43,199 bases of DNA from a virus. The stretch is from positions 1-43,199 of the IMG/VR virus record IMGVR_UViG_3300032046_003483. One strand, given 5' to 3'. The translations under genes were made by a program, and so were the position numbers. This document shows positions 1 through 5,465 of this stretch, piece by piece; within the stretch, counting starts at the first letter, position 1; every line of letters starts with the position of its first letter. The notes under the pieces were generated by a model. The model made no database searches, had not been told where the DNA came from, and saw only the letters and a list, made by a program, of their open reading frames with translations.

Positions 1-1
1 C

Positions 2-457
2 TCTCTATTGGGACAGATTAAAGATAGGAAACTCTATTATTATAAAGATACGGATGGCACTTATACTTGGGAATTGTGGGCAAGGGAGTTCTACGGATCT
101 CGGAGAACAGCAGAGCGTTATATCGACCTCTACCATATATTTATCCAATACTACAAATACAAGACTTCAGAATTAGAGGACATACACTACTCGCGCTTAG
201 CCCTTGCAGTTCCACTATTAAAAGGGGGTGATGTAAAAGACAGGAAGAAGGTGGATGAGCTGGTAGGTATGGCGCGTTCCGCTCCTTCTGATTCAGAGTT
301 TAAAAAGATGTTAAGAGTCAGAGATATGCCTCTGTCAGACCTGCAGGAGTGCACCCATATCATAGAATTCTGGGCAATATGCAAGGTCTGCCAATCGAGG
401 CATAGAATTCCAAAGGTCGAAATAAACAAAGCTGAAGAAATAGAAAAGAAATTCTAA
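2..457 (+). CDS. Hypothetical phage protein, 5' end cut by window edge
   Basis: The frame is open to the left edge, so the gene starts outside the window; the first in-frame start here is a TTG at position 8, which has no visible ribosome site. The visible ~150 residues are mostly helical and charged, with an aromatic N-terminal part (segment LYYYKDTDGTYTW) and a region resembling the helical proteins phages and plasmids carry near replication genes. One CxxC followed by H (CKVCQSRH) lies near the C-terminus, half a zinc site at most. It heads a + strand run of small genes ending in a nuclease and a RusA-like resolvase, so an early DNA-metabolism role is possible. I do not recognise the family. 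Confidence 0.6.
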   Translation, partial: SLLGQIKDRKLYYYKDTDGTYTWELWAREFYGSRRTAERYIDLYHIFIQYYKYKTSELEDIHYSRLALAVPLLKGGDVKDRKKVDELVGMARSAPSDSEFKKMLRVRDMPLSDLQECTHIIEFWAICKVCQSRHRIPKVEINKAEEIEKKF

Positions 458-458
458 T

Positions 459-641
459 ATGTTCTGGAATAAACCTAAACCACAACCACCCCATAAGCAT
501 TATTGGATAAAAGAAATGAGGACTTGGAATTATAGCAAAGAAAATAAGCCCTCGTGGAGATGTAGAGATTGTAGGGAGTGGGAAGAAGATATTAAAAAAA
601 ATAAAATAAAAACAAATGAAAGATCAAAATTGGAATCTTAA
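459..641 (+). CDS. Small basic CxxC protein, hypothetical
   Basis: A 60-residue protein rich in Lys, Trp and Pro, with a single CRDC motif near residue 35 and an early His-Lys-His. One CxxC plus nearby His residues could make a small zinc knuckle, but this is not proven. The start lies one base after the preceding stop and the last 26 bases overlap the next gene, which is normal for a compact phage operon. No family recognised. Confidence 0.55.
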   Translation: MFWNKPKPQPPHKHYWIKEMRTWNYSKENKPSWRCRDCREWEEDIKKNKIKTNERSKLES

Positions 642-858
642 GGAGAAAAGAGAATTATTCTGCAAGTGCGTTAATAGTTATATTATAAAGTGCGGAGCTG
701 AGAAAGACCCGATCATAGAAGAGGTGTTGAAGGTATGCAAAAAAGCAATAGACTACGCCTTTAGTTATGCTCCACCGGAAGTAGAAGAACAGGCAACCGA
801 GTTTAATTTCCCCAATGCGAAGGGAAATAAAAACGACAATAAAGATGATAACATATAA
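616..858 (+). CDS. Hypothetical protein, 80 aa
   Basis: Small, mixed-charge, helical-looking protein with four Cys residues in its first half (FCKC and later single Cys) and a very polar Asn/Asp/Lys tail. It overlaps the preceding gene by 26 bases and probably the next one by 14. No recognisable domain; the function is unknown. Confidence 0.55.
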   Translation: MKDQNWNLKEKRELFCKCVNSYIIKCGAEKDPIIEEVLKVCKKAIDYAFSYAPPEVEEQATEFNFPNAKGNKNDNKDDNI

Positions 859-1039
859 ACTAAAGATATATTGCATATTAAACGAAATAGAGTGTGAAAT
901 ATTGAGCATACGCTTCAAACAAGAAAATGAGTTAAGTCTGGATAGCGTAAAAGAGCTGATAGACCATATTAAGGGAAAAAAAGAAAATGAACCTCAAGGA
1001 ACTGCTAAAAAAATATGTAAATCGGGAAAGTGCGCATAA
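845..1039 (+). CDS. Hypothetical protein, about 64 aa
   Basis: I chose the ATG at 845, which leaves a 14-base overlap with the preceding gene; an earlier in-frame ATG at 815 would add ten basic residues and a larger overlap. The protein has a short beta-like start (MITYKLKIYCI), a helical middle and a Lys-rich end with two Cys. The end overlaps the start of the nuclease gene by about 50 bases. Function unknown. Confidence 0.45.
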   Translation: MITYKLKIYCILNEIECEILSIRFKQENELSLDSVKELIDHIKGKKENEPQGTAKKICKSGKCA

Positions 1040-1517
1040 AAGAGAAGTAGGGCGTTATTGGGTCTCTGATTTATGGGCAATAATGACGGGAGAATTACTC
1101 CCCGAGAATTTCCTTAAGGACGCAAAGAAAAACCTGCTATCTTGTTCTCATATCCAGAGAGGCATTGAAAAGGAGGACACTCTTAAGAAAATTCTTGATT
1201 ACAACGAAATTAAGTATGAATATCAGGAGAAGAAAGAGCTTAAGATAGACGATTTCGTTCTTGTAGCCATAGCTGATTTCTCCTTAGAAGATCGCATATT
1301 GGAACTGAAAGCACCTATGATATTGCCGGGTAGTATTAAGGAATGGCACAGACCGCAACTGGAAGCCCAGCATCGTCTATTTAATAAACCCGTGTATGTG
1401 GGGTATGTAAAAGAATGGAATAATCCCTTGTTCTATGAATACAGACCCTGCCCTATGTTATGGGAAATAATTCAAAGAGAATTAAGGAAGTTCCATCGGG
1501 AACTTAAGAAATTATGA
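987..1517 (+). CDS. RecB/Cas4-like PD-(D/E)XK nuclease
   Basis: 176 residues. The core signature of the PD-(D/E)XK fold is visible: a metal-binding Asp at residue 97 (ADFSLED), then E106-L-K108 in ILELKAP, and downstream the QLEAQ segment (residues 124-128) that corresponds to the QxxxY/Q helix of RecB- and Cas4-type exonucleases. An upstream HIQRGIEKED segment supplies the usual N-terminal His/Glu helix. It lacks the four-Cys iron-sulphur cluster of full Cas4. In phages such single-domain nucleases act in recombination or DNA-end processing; the RusA-like resolvase two genes downstream fits that. The exact substrate is inference. Confidence 0.75.
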   Translation: MNLKELLKKYVNRESAHKREVGRYWVSDLWAIMTGELLPENFLKDAKKNLLSCSHIQRGIEKEDTLKKILDYNEIKYEYQEKKELKIDDFVLVAIADFSLEDRILELKAPMILPGSIKEWHRPQLEAQHRLFNKPVYVGYVKEWNNPLFYEYRPCPMLWEIIQRELRKFHRELKKL

Positions 1518-1723
1518 ATAACAATAACCATACAAGACCAGAAGATATGGAAAATGTCTTCAAGAGGGAGAAATTTGAGGTTATAATGCCTTTCCGTGCC
1601 AATAACAATATCTGGAATCAGGAGAGATATAACTTTGAATCGATTAACACGGAAGAAGGAAAGCTGATTATAATAACCGAGAAGAAAGAAAAGGAATCAG
1701 CAAGTGATAAGAAAGAATTGTAA
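1514..1723 (+). CDS. Hypothetical protein, 69 aa
   Basis: Starts with an ATGA overlap with the nuclease stop, so it is probably translationally coupled to it. Polar and highly charged, with an Asn-rich N-terminus and a Lys/Glu tail; no motif recognised. Its place between a nuclease and a resolvase suggests an accessory to DNA processing, but nothing in the sequence proves it. Confidence 0.5.
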   Translation: MNNNNHTRPEDMENVFKREKFEVIMPFRANNNIWNQERYNFESINTEEGKLIIITEKKEKESASDKKEL

Positions 1724-1740
1724 AGTAAATTGTAAAGCGT

Positions 1741-2073
1741 ATGAATATAAATGTAAAAGTAGATATTAAACCCTTATCCGTAAATCAAATTTGGCAGGGT
1801 CGCCGTTTCAAGACCGGAGCGTATAAGGTATTTGAGCAGGAGATGCTCCTGCGCCTGCCCAAGAAAAAGAGAATAGACGGACAGGTTGCTGTCAATCTAA
1901 CCTTTGCCCTGCAGAAGCCGAATAACTGCGACTTAGACAACTTCATCAAGCCGATACTGGATATTATTACCAAGAAAGGGTATATCTATGATGACAGAAG
2001 GGTTTATTTATTGCAGGCGCAGAAAGTATTAGGCAAGGAGAATAATATTAAGATAGAGATAATGCAGTTATAA
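1741..2073 (+). CDS. rusA: RusA-like Holliday junction resolvase
   Basis: 110 residues, the usual length of phage RusA. The family's N-terminal PLSVNQIWQGRRFKT segment is clear. The acidic catalytic core is present: D64-x-D66-N67 with K70, D74, and a following DD pair at 84-85. RusA enzymes are dimeric, magnesium-dependent endonucleases that resolve four-way DNA junctions made in replication and recombination, often before packaging. It is the last gene of the + strand run and is followed by a terminator hairpin. Confidence 0.88.
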   Translation: MNINVKVDIKPLSVNQIWQGRRFKTGAYKVFEQEMLLRLPKKKRIDGQVAVNLTFALQKPNNCDLDNFIKPILDIITKKGYIYDDRRVYLLQAQKVLGKENNIKIEIMQL

Positions 2074-2087
2074 AACCTGCTTTCCCA

Positions 2088-2124
2088 AACACAAAAACCC
2101 TCGATAAAACGGGGGTTTTGTGTT
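2088..2124. terminator. Bidirectional intrinsic terminator between converging operons
   Basis: Inverted arms AACACAAAAACCC and GGGGGTTTTGTGTT enclose a ten-base AT-rich loop, with T-rich 3' arms on both strands. It lies 15 bases after the RusA stop and beyond the last minus-strand gene, exactly where two converging operons should end. Confidence 0.75.
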
Positions 2125-2256
2125 ATCCAGATTACCCATAACCGTATAGGGAAATTTGTGGCAATAGAGCCTAAAAAGAATGTTCCGGGTCTTTTATAAG
2201 AAGACTACCCGTAAAAAATATAGTTCCCTAGGGGTCAGGTATAGCCCAGAAAAAGA

Positions 2257-2367
2257 CTACCAATCGTCAGGAGAGGGATCGAAACCCTCACTCTCATCCT
2301 CCTCCTCATCTTCCTCCTCTTCTGTTTTTTCCTCCGGATCTAAGACCGGAGTTGCTGTTTTTGGCAT
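2257..2367 (-). CDS. Possible small acidic protein, 36 aa
   Basis: Begins four bases after the lysozyme stop. It encodes a short, extremely acidic peptide: PEEKTEEEEDEEEDESEG, then a DPSPDDW end. It would be the last minus-strand gene. No Shine-Dalgarno sequence is obvious, and two dyads lie inside the frame (CTCCGG/CCGGAG at 2331-2350 and GAGAGGG with CCCTCACTC near 2272-2296), so the stretch could instead be a structured 3' region. An opposite-strand Ser-run frame here looks like its shadow. Confidence 0.4.
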   Translation of the reverse strand: MPKTATPVLDPEEKTEEEEDEEEDESEGFDPSPDDW

Positions 2368-2371
2368 AATA

Positions 2372-2838
2372 TTAATTTAAACATTTATAATATGTGCTCC
2401 ATAAGTGACCATTTCCCGATTTAATCTGCTTTACAGTATATGCCATAGAACATTCCAAGTCTGTTGCACAATTATATGACATATAATGCGCAACTATGTG
2501 TATCTGAAACCAACCAATCGCTAAGCCGTGGTCTCCTGTCGCATAAGGATTAAAGTTGCTTTCATATTTACACATACAATAGAGTAGTTTCGCATATTCA
2601 GGGTATTTGCCTTCAGCCAGCTCCATAAAATCGCCAATAGGTGGTACATATTCAGGGTATTTGCCTTCAGCCAGCTCCATAAAATCGCCAATAGGTGGTA
2701 CATATTCAGCTTTCAGGAATAACTCATTATAATTCACGCTAACTGAAGGTTGTGGGGCTTTGGCGGTCAGGGAATTACCCAGTAAGAGCACAAGGAAAAT
2801 AACTGGGAGTATAACCGCGTAGCCTATTCTTTTCCCAT
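2372..2838 (-). CDS. Exported lysozyme/lytic transglycosylase, needs -1 frameshift
   Basis: The C-terminal domain is SLT/lysozyme-like: catalytic Glu in CKYESNFNP, then GDHGLAIGWFQIH, and a GHLWSTYYKC end, with several Cys that suggest an oxidising compartment. The uninterrupted frame only reaches a GTG at 2791 inside a hydrophobic stretch. An ATG at 2838, two bases after the holin-like gene's stop, encodes M-G-K and then hits TAG. A one-base slip back on GGGAAAA (2830-2836) joins it in frame to RIGYAVILPVIFLVLLLG, a textbook signal peptide ending near NSLTAKA. This could be programmed frameshifting, a real mutation, or an assembly indel. The mature protein carries a perfect 54-base duplication (18 residues, EYVPPIGDF...). 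Confidence 0.72.
2593..2709 (-). repeat. Perfect 54-bp tandem duplication inside the lysozyme
   Basis: Two identical 54-base copies (2593-2646 and 2647-2700) plus nine bases of a third copy. It is in frame and adds a second copy of EYVPPIGDFMELAEGKYP between the signal peptide and the catalytic domain. The perfect identity points to a recent event or an assembly artefact. Confidence 0.9.
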
Positions 2839-2840
2839 TT

Positions 2841-3011
2841 TTACTTTACGAATTTATCAACTGTTCTTATGACAGTGAAGCCACCAAGGATTACTACCAA
2901 TGAATTAGAAACTTCGGGGGTTAATACAGCCTCAGATTCTAATAACTTAACTAAAGCTATGGCTACCAATGCCCAGAAACGAGTTGATGTTAGAAAAGTT
3001 AATTTTGTCAT
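2841..3011 (-). CDS. Holin-like small membrane protein, 56 aa
   Basis: A short protein with a first hydrophobic segment (FWALVAIALVKLLES), a short polar turn, and a second segment (NSLVVILGGFTVIRTV) ending in a Lys-rich tail (VDKFVK). This two-segment plan with a charged end is typical of phage holins. It lies two bases upstream of the lysozyme ATG, the classic holin-endolysin arrangement. An AAAGAG ribosome site precedes the start. It was identified by context and membrane pattern, not by a family I can name. Confidence 0.65.
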   Translation of the reverse strand: MTKLTFLTSTRFWALVAIALVKLLESEAVLTPEVSNSLVVILGGFTVIRTVDKFVK

Positions 3012-3259
3012 TTATCGCTCTTTGAACTGAAGGTATCGCTTAATGGGTACTTCAGTTCAAGTTATCGTTATTTACTGCGACCTTTAATCATTATTTCCAT
3101 AGTCAGGGGAGGACGACTTATCCTGCCGTTTGTTCCTCCCCTGCCACTCTGTGCCCTACAATGGGACTTTTTGGCAGGTTAGGATAATCGCCTGTCAGCT
3201 AATCCGTAGTTGCCCTGTTTCGCCGAGTGGAAGTTCCACAGGATAGTCGGATAGCAATG
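3012..3259 (-). other. 248-base non-coding, dyad-rich leader before the holin
   Basis: I find no convincing gene here. The region holds several inverted repeats: CAGGGGAGGA (3104-3113) with TCCTCCCCTG (3134-3143); TTGAACTGAAG (3022-3032) with CTTCAGTTCAA (3050-3060); TGCCA/TGGCA at 3142-3146 and 3172-3176; and the dyad GTGGAAGTTCCAC near 3228-3240. A copy of the TAAAGGTCG motif lies at 3078-3086. It may be a structured leader that times lysis, or a small RNA. Confidence 0.5.
3078..3086 (-). promoter_or_regulatory. TAAAGGTCG leader motif, copy 1
   Basis: The minus strand reads TAAAGGTCG, 66 bases upstream of the holin-like start and inside the dyad-rich leader. It is the farthest left of seven copies in non-coding or gene-edge positions. 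Confidence 0.45.
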
Positions 3260-3430
3260 TTATAATCCGAACTCTTTTTGAAGTTCTTTTTCTTTCTTGT
3301 CTGTTTCGATTCTAATCTTGCTTAATCTATCCCGAAATTCTTTTTCACAATCTTTGCATAATTCCGCCCCTTCATATCGGATATAATTATCTGTTTCTTT
3401 TTTACATTTATCGCACTGTGTTTTTGTCAT
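3260..3430 (-). CDS. Small four-Cys zinc-ribbon protein, 56 aa
   Basis: Two CxxC pairs, C6/C9 (CDKC) and C25/C28 (CKDC), 16 residues apart, form a simple zinc ribbon. A long, highly charged Lys/Glu helix follows. The gene starts four bases after the M23 peptidase stop on the same strand. Phage ribbons of this size may bind RNA polymerase, DNA or ribosomes; which applies here cannot be seen. Confidence 0.65.
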   Translation of the reverse strand: MTKTQCDKCKKETDNYIRYEGAELCKDCEKEFRDRLSKIRIETDKKEKELQKEFGL

Positions 3431-3434
3431 ATTT

Positions 3435-3995
3435 TTATTTAAATATATTCTTCATTGTTAAAAGTATATTCCTAATTGCCGTGATAATATTGTAATTAAC
3501 TGGCAAGTTCCAATCTATCCAAGGCACGCAATCAAAATAATCCCTTGTACCCTTTGAATTAACCTTGAATACTTCCCAGTGCAGATGTGTTCCCTTTTTT
3601 GTTTTAGTCCTTTCTTCTAATGGAACAAATGCACCGCCAGAATAGACTAATCCTGAATTACCCATCTGTGCCACAATTTCCCCCCGTCTTACTATCTGCC
3701 CGATTTTTACTGGAAATACTGGCAGGCAGTGCCAGAATAAATGCATAACGCCCGAACTTTCCTGTGAAATCATACAAATCCCGTAGCCCTTCCGCAGTTC
3801 GTCATAGGTGGTGGTAATGGTTTTGCCGTCAACAATATTCTCTATTAAAACATCTTCTGGGGCTACTAAAAAAGTCCCGTAAGAAGAATAAAAATCTGTT
3901 CCCGTATGTCCCACTTTATGGGCTAAATCTATTGCCCCGAAAGGACAGGATATTTGGTTTTTATTTGCTGATTTATATGGTTTTGTAAATTTCAT
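3435..3995 (-). CDS. M23-family peptidoglycan endopeptidase
   Basis: 186 residues. The zinc ligands of LytM/M23 enzymes are visible: H30-x-G-x-D34 in HTGTDF, and the H137-L-H139 pair in GTHLHWEV. The fold elements between them (GQIVRRGEIVAQMGNSG) match the family. M23 enzymes cut peptide cross-links or stem bonds in peptidoglycan. No signal peptide is visible, so release would need the holin, or the enzyme may be virion-borne. The hydrophobic C-terminal helix could bind membrane. With the lysozyme this makes two wall hydrolases of different bond specificity. Confidence 0.85.
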   Translation of the reverse strand: MKFTKPYKSANKNQISCPFGAIDLAHKVGHTGTDFYSSYGTFLVAPEDVLIENIVDGKTITTTYDELRKGYGICMISQESSGVMHLFWHCLPVFPVKIGQIVRRGEIVAQMGNSGLVYSGGAFVPLEERTKTKKGTHLHWEVFKVNSKGTRDYFDCVPWIDWNLPVNYNIITAIRNILLTMKNIFK

Positions 3996-3999
3996 ATCT

Positions 4000-4260
4000 T
4001 ATTGGTTAGAGATTTTATTAGTTGTTATCCATAGCCAAAGCCATAGCCATCGCCAGAGCCATAGCCAGAGCCATTGCCAGAGCCATCGCCATAGCCATAG
4101 CTAGAGCCAAAGCCAGAGCCATCGCCATAGCCATAGCCATAGCCAGAGCCATAGCCATAGCCAAAGCCATAGCCATCGCCATAGCCAAAGCCATAGCCAT
4201 CGCCAGAGCCATCGCCATAGCCATAGTAAATTTTGTTATCTTCTATCATTTTTTTTTAGT
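4000..4260 (-). repeat. Duplicated block A with (GGCTAT)n hexamer array
   Basis: This block and the one at 4662-4952 share the same 3' flank (minus strand AACTAATAAAATCTCTAACC), the same 5' start region, and a degenerate hexamer array whose units are GGC followed by TAT, GAT, TCT or TTT. The variant triplets are nearly all single-base changes of TAT. The two blocks are direct repeats bracketing a DUF6948-like gene. Confidence 0.85.
4025..4249 (-). CDS. Gly/Tyr/Asp/Ser repeat protein A, 74 aa
   Basis: A nine-residue leader (MIEDNKIYY) is followed almost entirely by G-X dipeptides, where X is Y, D, S, F or once N. The repeated DNA unit is a hexamer, so slippage changes length without breaking the frame. 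All three minus-strand-compatible frames stay partly open because of the repeat. I chose this one because it has the same non-repetitive leader as copy B and starts six bases after the DUF6948-like stop with GGAAG just upstream. Gly-Tyr repeats of this kind are flexible and self-associating in other proteins; the role here is unknown. Confidence 0.65.
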   Translation of the reverse strand: MIEDNKIYYGYGDGSGDGYGFGYGDGYGFGYGYGSGYGYGYGDGSGFGSSYGYGDGSGNGSGYGSGDGYGFGYG

Positions 4261-4624
4261 TCTTCCAAATAGGCACACTTTCTATATTTCCTCGTGCTTC
4301 TTCGGAAGCATAAATTATTTCTATTACCTCGGTTAAGTCAATTTCGTTGACGGGCATAGCGAACTTACAATTACCTGGTTCTTTTGTCCCTTCCATTGCT
4401 AATTGGGACAAGGAAGCCGCACCATACCATTGCCATATTCTTCGGGCATTTAAAAGTTTAACCTCTTTACCGTCACGGCTTTTAAGATAGCCAGCGAATA
4501 CTCCAGCAGAATAAGTGCGGACTACTACATAATCCAACCCATTTACTTTTTTTGCTGGTGTAAAATCATCTTTTTTAATATACTCCTCATTGTCTATTTT
4601 TATTATTTTTGGTGAATCTTTCAT
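4256..4624 (-). CDS. DUF6948-like phage protein
   Basis: 122 residues with a pattern I associate with DUF6948: an early IDNEEYIKKDD segment, then VVVRTYSAGVFAGYL, RRIWQWYGAASLSQLAMEG and CKFAMPV, ending in IPIWKN-like residues (VPIWKN). The family is common in phages and has no established function. The gene is bracketed by two nearly identical Gly/Tyr-repeat genes, which suggests they work with it or that the three move as a unit. A TAAAGGTCG motif lies 29 bases before the start. Confidence 0.7.
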   Translation of the reverse strand: MKDSPKIIKIDNEEYIKKDDFTPAKKVNGLDYVVVRTYSAGVFAGYLKSRDGKEVKLLNARRIWQWYGAASLSQLAMEGTKEPGNCKFAMPVNEIDLTEVIEIIYASEEARGNIESVPIWKN

Positions 4625-4653
4625 AAAATTTTTATTGTTTATTTATTATTATC

Positions 4654-4662
4654 CGACCTTTA
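4654..4662 (-). promoter_or_regulatory. TAAAGGTCG leader motif, copy 2
   Basis: TAAAGGTCGG on the minus strand, 29 bases before the DUF6948-like start, followed by the A/T-rich stretch GATAATAATAAATAAAC. It touches the 3' flank of duplicated block B. Confidence 0.5.
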
Positions 4663-4952
4663 TTGGTTAGAGATTTTATTAGTTGTTATCCATAGCCAAA
4701 GCCATAGCCATCGCCATAGCCAAAGCCAGAGCCAAAGCCATCGCCATAGCCAGAGCCAGAGCCATAGCCATAGCCAGAGCCAGAGCCATAGCCAGAGCCA
4801 TCGCCATAGCCATAGCCAAAGCCAGAGCCAGAGCCAAAGCCAGAGCCAAAGCCATAGCCATCGCCATAGCCATCGCCATAGCCATAGCCAGAGCCAGAGC
4901 CATAGCCATAGCCATAGTAAATTTTGTTATCTTCTATCATTTTTTTTTAGTG
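4662..4952 (-). repeat. Duplicated block B with (GGCTAT)n hexamer array
   Basis: Second copy of the block at 4000-4260. Its hexamer array is longer and orders the variants differently, so the two arrays have drifted or slipped since duplication while the flanks stayed identical. Confidence 0.85.
4686..4940 (-). CDS. Gly/Tyr/Asp/Ser repeat protein B, 84 aa
   Basis: Paralogue of the 74-residue protein: identical MIEDNKIYYGYG start, then G-X dipeptides with X being Y, S, D or F, and the same GYGFGYG end. It has five more G-X units than copy A. The upstream TAAAAAAAAATG context is shared with copy A. There is no signal peptide, no Cys and hardly any Lys outside the leader, so the product would be a flexible, Tyr-rich chain. 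Confidence 0.65.
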   Translation of the reverse strand: MIEDNKIYYGYGYGSGSGYGYGDGYGDGYGFGSGFGSGSGFGYGYGDGSGYGSGSGYGYGSGSGYGDGFGSGFGYGDGYGFGYG

Positions 4953-4953
4953 G

Positions 4954-4987
4954 TTGTATAGATTTAGGTTTCATTTGTATAGATTTA
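4954..4987. repeat. Direct repeat TTGTATAGATTTA, two copies
   Basis: Thirteen identical bases at 4954-4966 and 4975-4987, starts 21 bases apart, two helical turns. The second overlaps the stop of the 30-residue frame. It may be a protein-binding pair or chance in AT-rich DNA. Confidence 0.4.
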
Positions 4988-5077
4988 ATTAAAAGGGTCA
5001 TTAGCTTCCATCCTTTTTACCTCTTTTTCCCATTCGGCCTTTTCTAATTCTGTTGGTTCTTCTTTTTTTTCTTTCAT
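4985..5077 (-). CDS. Micro-protein, 30 aa, highly charged
   Basis: A Lys/Glu-rich helical peptide (MKEKKEEPTELEKAEWEKEV followed by KRMEANDPFN). Its ATG overlaps the stop of the preceding 54-residue gene as ATGA. That overlap and the lack of stops are the main support. Function unknown. Confidence 0.45.
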   Translation of the reverse strand: MKEKKEEPTELEKAEWEKEVKRMEANDPFN

Positions 5078-5238
5078 AAGTTTTGTGGGGGGGCGGTTTT
5101 ACTCCTCCGCCCCCCCTTTTTTGCTGTCAGGTGTTTGCACCCGACCTTAGTGCAGTAGGTATTGACCTTCTTGCGGGACGGATAGTTCCGCTTCTTAAGG
5201 CAATACCATACCTTCTCGTGGTGTCGTCTCTTTTTCAA
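5074..5238 (-). CDS. Small basic Cys protein, 54 aa, TTG start
   Basis: Starts at TTG within TTGA overlapping the stop of the 76-residue gene; a strong GGGAGGAGG ribosome site sits just before it, so the unusual start is well supported. The peptide is very basic (KKRRHHEK start), with C13 and then YCTKVGCKH at 28-36, giving three Cys and a His that could hold zinc. The C-terminus is GGRRSK then TAPPQNL. The frame contains a GC-rich hairpin that looks like a + strand terminator. Confidence 0.55.
   Translation of the reverse strand: MKKRRHHEKVWYCLKKRNYPSRKKVNTYCTKVGCKHLTAKKGGRRSKTAPPQNL
5087..5122 (+). terminator. Terminator-like hairpin on + strand, inside a micro-gene
   Basis: A perfect ten-base stem GGGGGGGCGG/CCGCCCCCCC with a ten-base loop is followed by six T on the + strand. 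It looks like a strong intrinsic terminator, but no + strand gene reads into it. It may end an antisense transcript, or reflect the Gly/Arg/Pro coding of the micro-gene across it. Confidence 0.45.
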
Positions 5239-5465
5239 GGCCTCCTCCCTATAGCCTTCCCATCAAGGTTGACCCACGCATCTACGAAGTGGAATTCCAC
5301 CTCTCTTTCTCCGGTCTTTTGCACGGCTATGACCATCTGGCAGTCAGGCTGGAAATGCTTGAACCGCATTATCTTCTTGGTGGTCTCTATGGCGAGATCC
5401 TCTTCGAGTTCAAGCACTATAACCTCGGTACATCCTCTTGCCGGTAGCAACCATATGCTCTCCAT
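5235..5465 (-). CDS. Hypothetical protein, 76 aa
   Basis: The start overlaps the phosphoesterase stop (TGATG) and the stop overlaps the next micro-gene, so it is locked into a coupled chain. The sequence has an alternating hydrophobic pattern suggesting beta strands (VIVLELEED, QMVIAVQ, EVEFHFVDAWV) and a basic tail. No family recognised. Confidence 0.55.
   Translation of the reverse strand: MESIWLLPARGCTEVIVLELEEDLAIETTKKIMRFKHFQPDCQMVIAVQKTGEREVEFHFVDAWVNLDGKAIGRRP

Noticed and set aside
2270-2300. tRNA-like T-arm (GAGGG-TTTCGAT-CCCTC) on the minus strand
   Set aside because: No acceptor, D or anticodon arms can be placed around it at correct spacing.
2180-2380. + strand frame with a poly-Ser run after the RusA terminator
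   Set aside because: The Ser run is the complement of GAG/GAT codons in the acidic minus-strand frame; the start lacks a ribosome site and lies past a terminator.
4018-4961. Long Ala-Met/Leu and Ala-Ile/Arg frames across both hexamer arrays
   Set aside because: A hexamer without stop codons is open in several frames. Only the Gly-Tyr frame has a shared non-repetitive leader and a fitting start in both copies.
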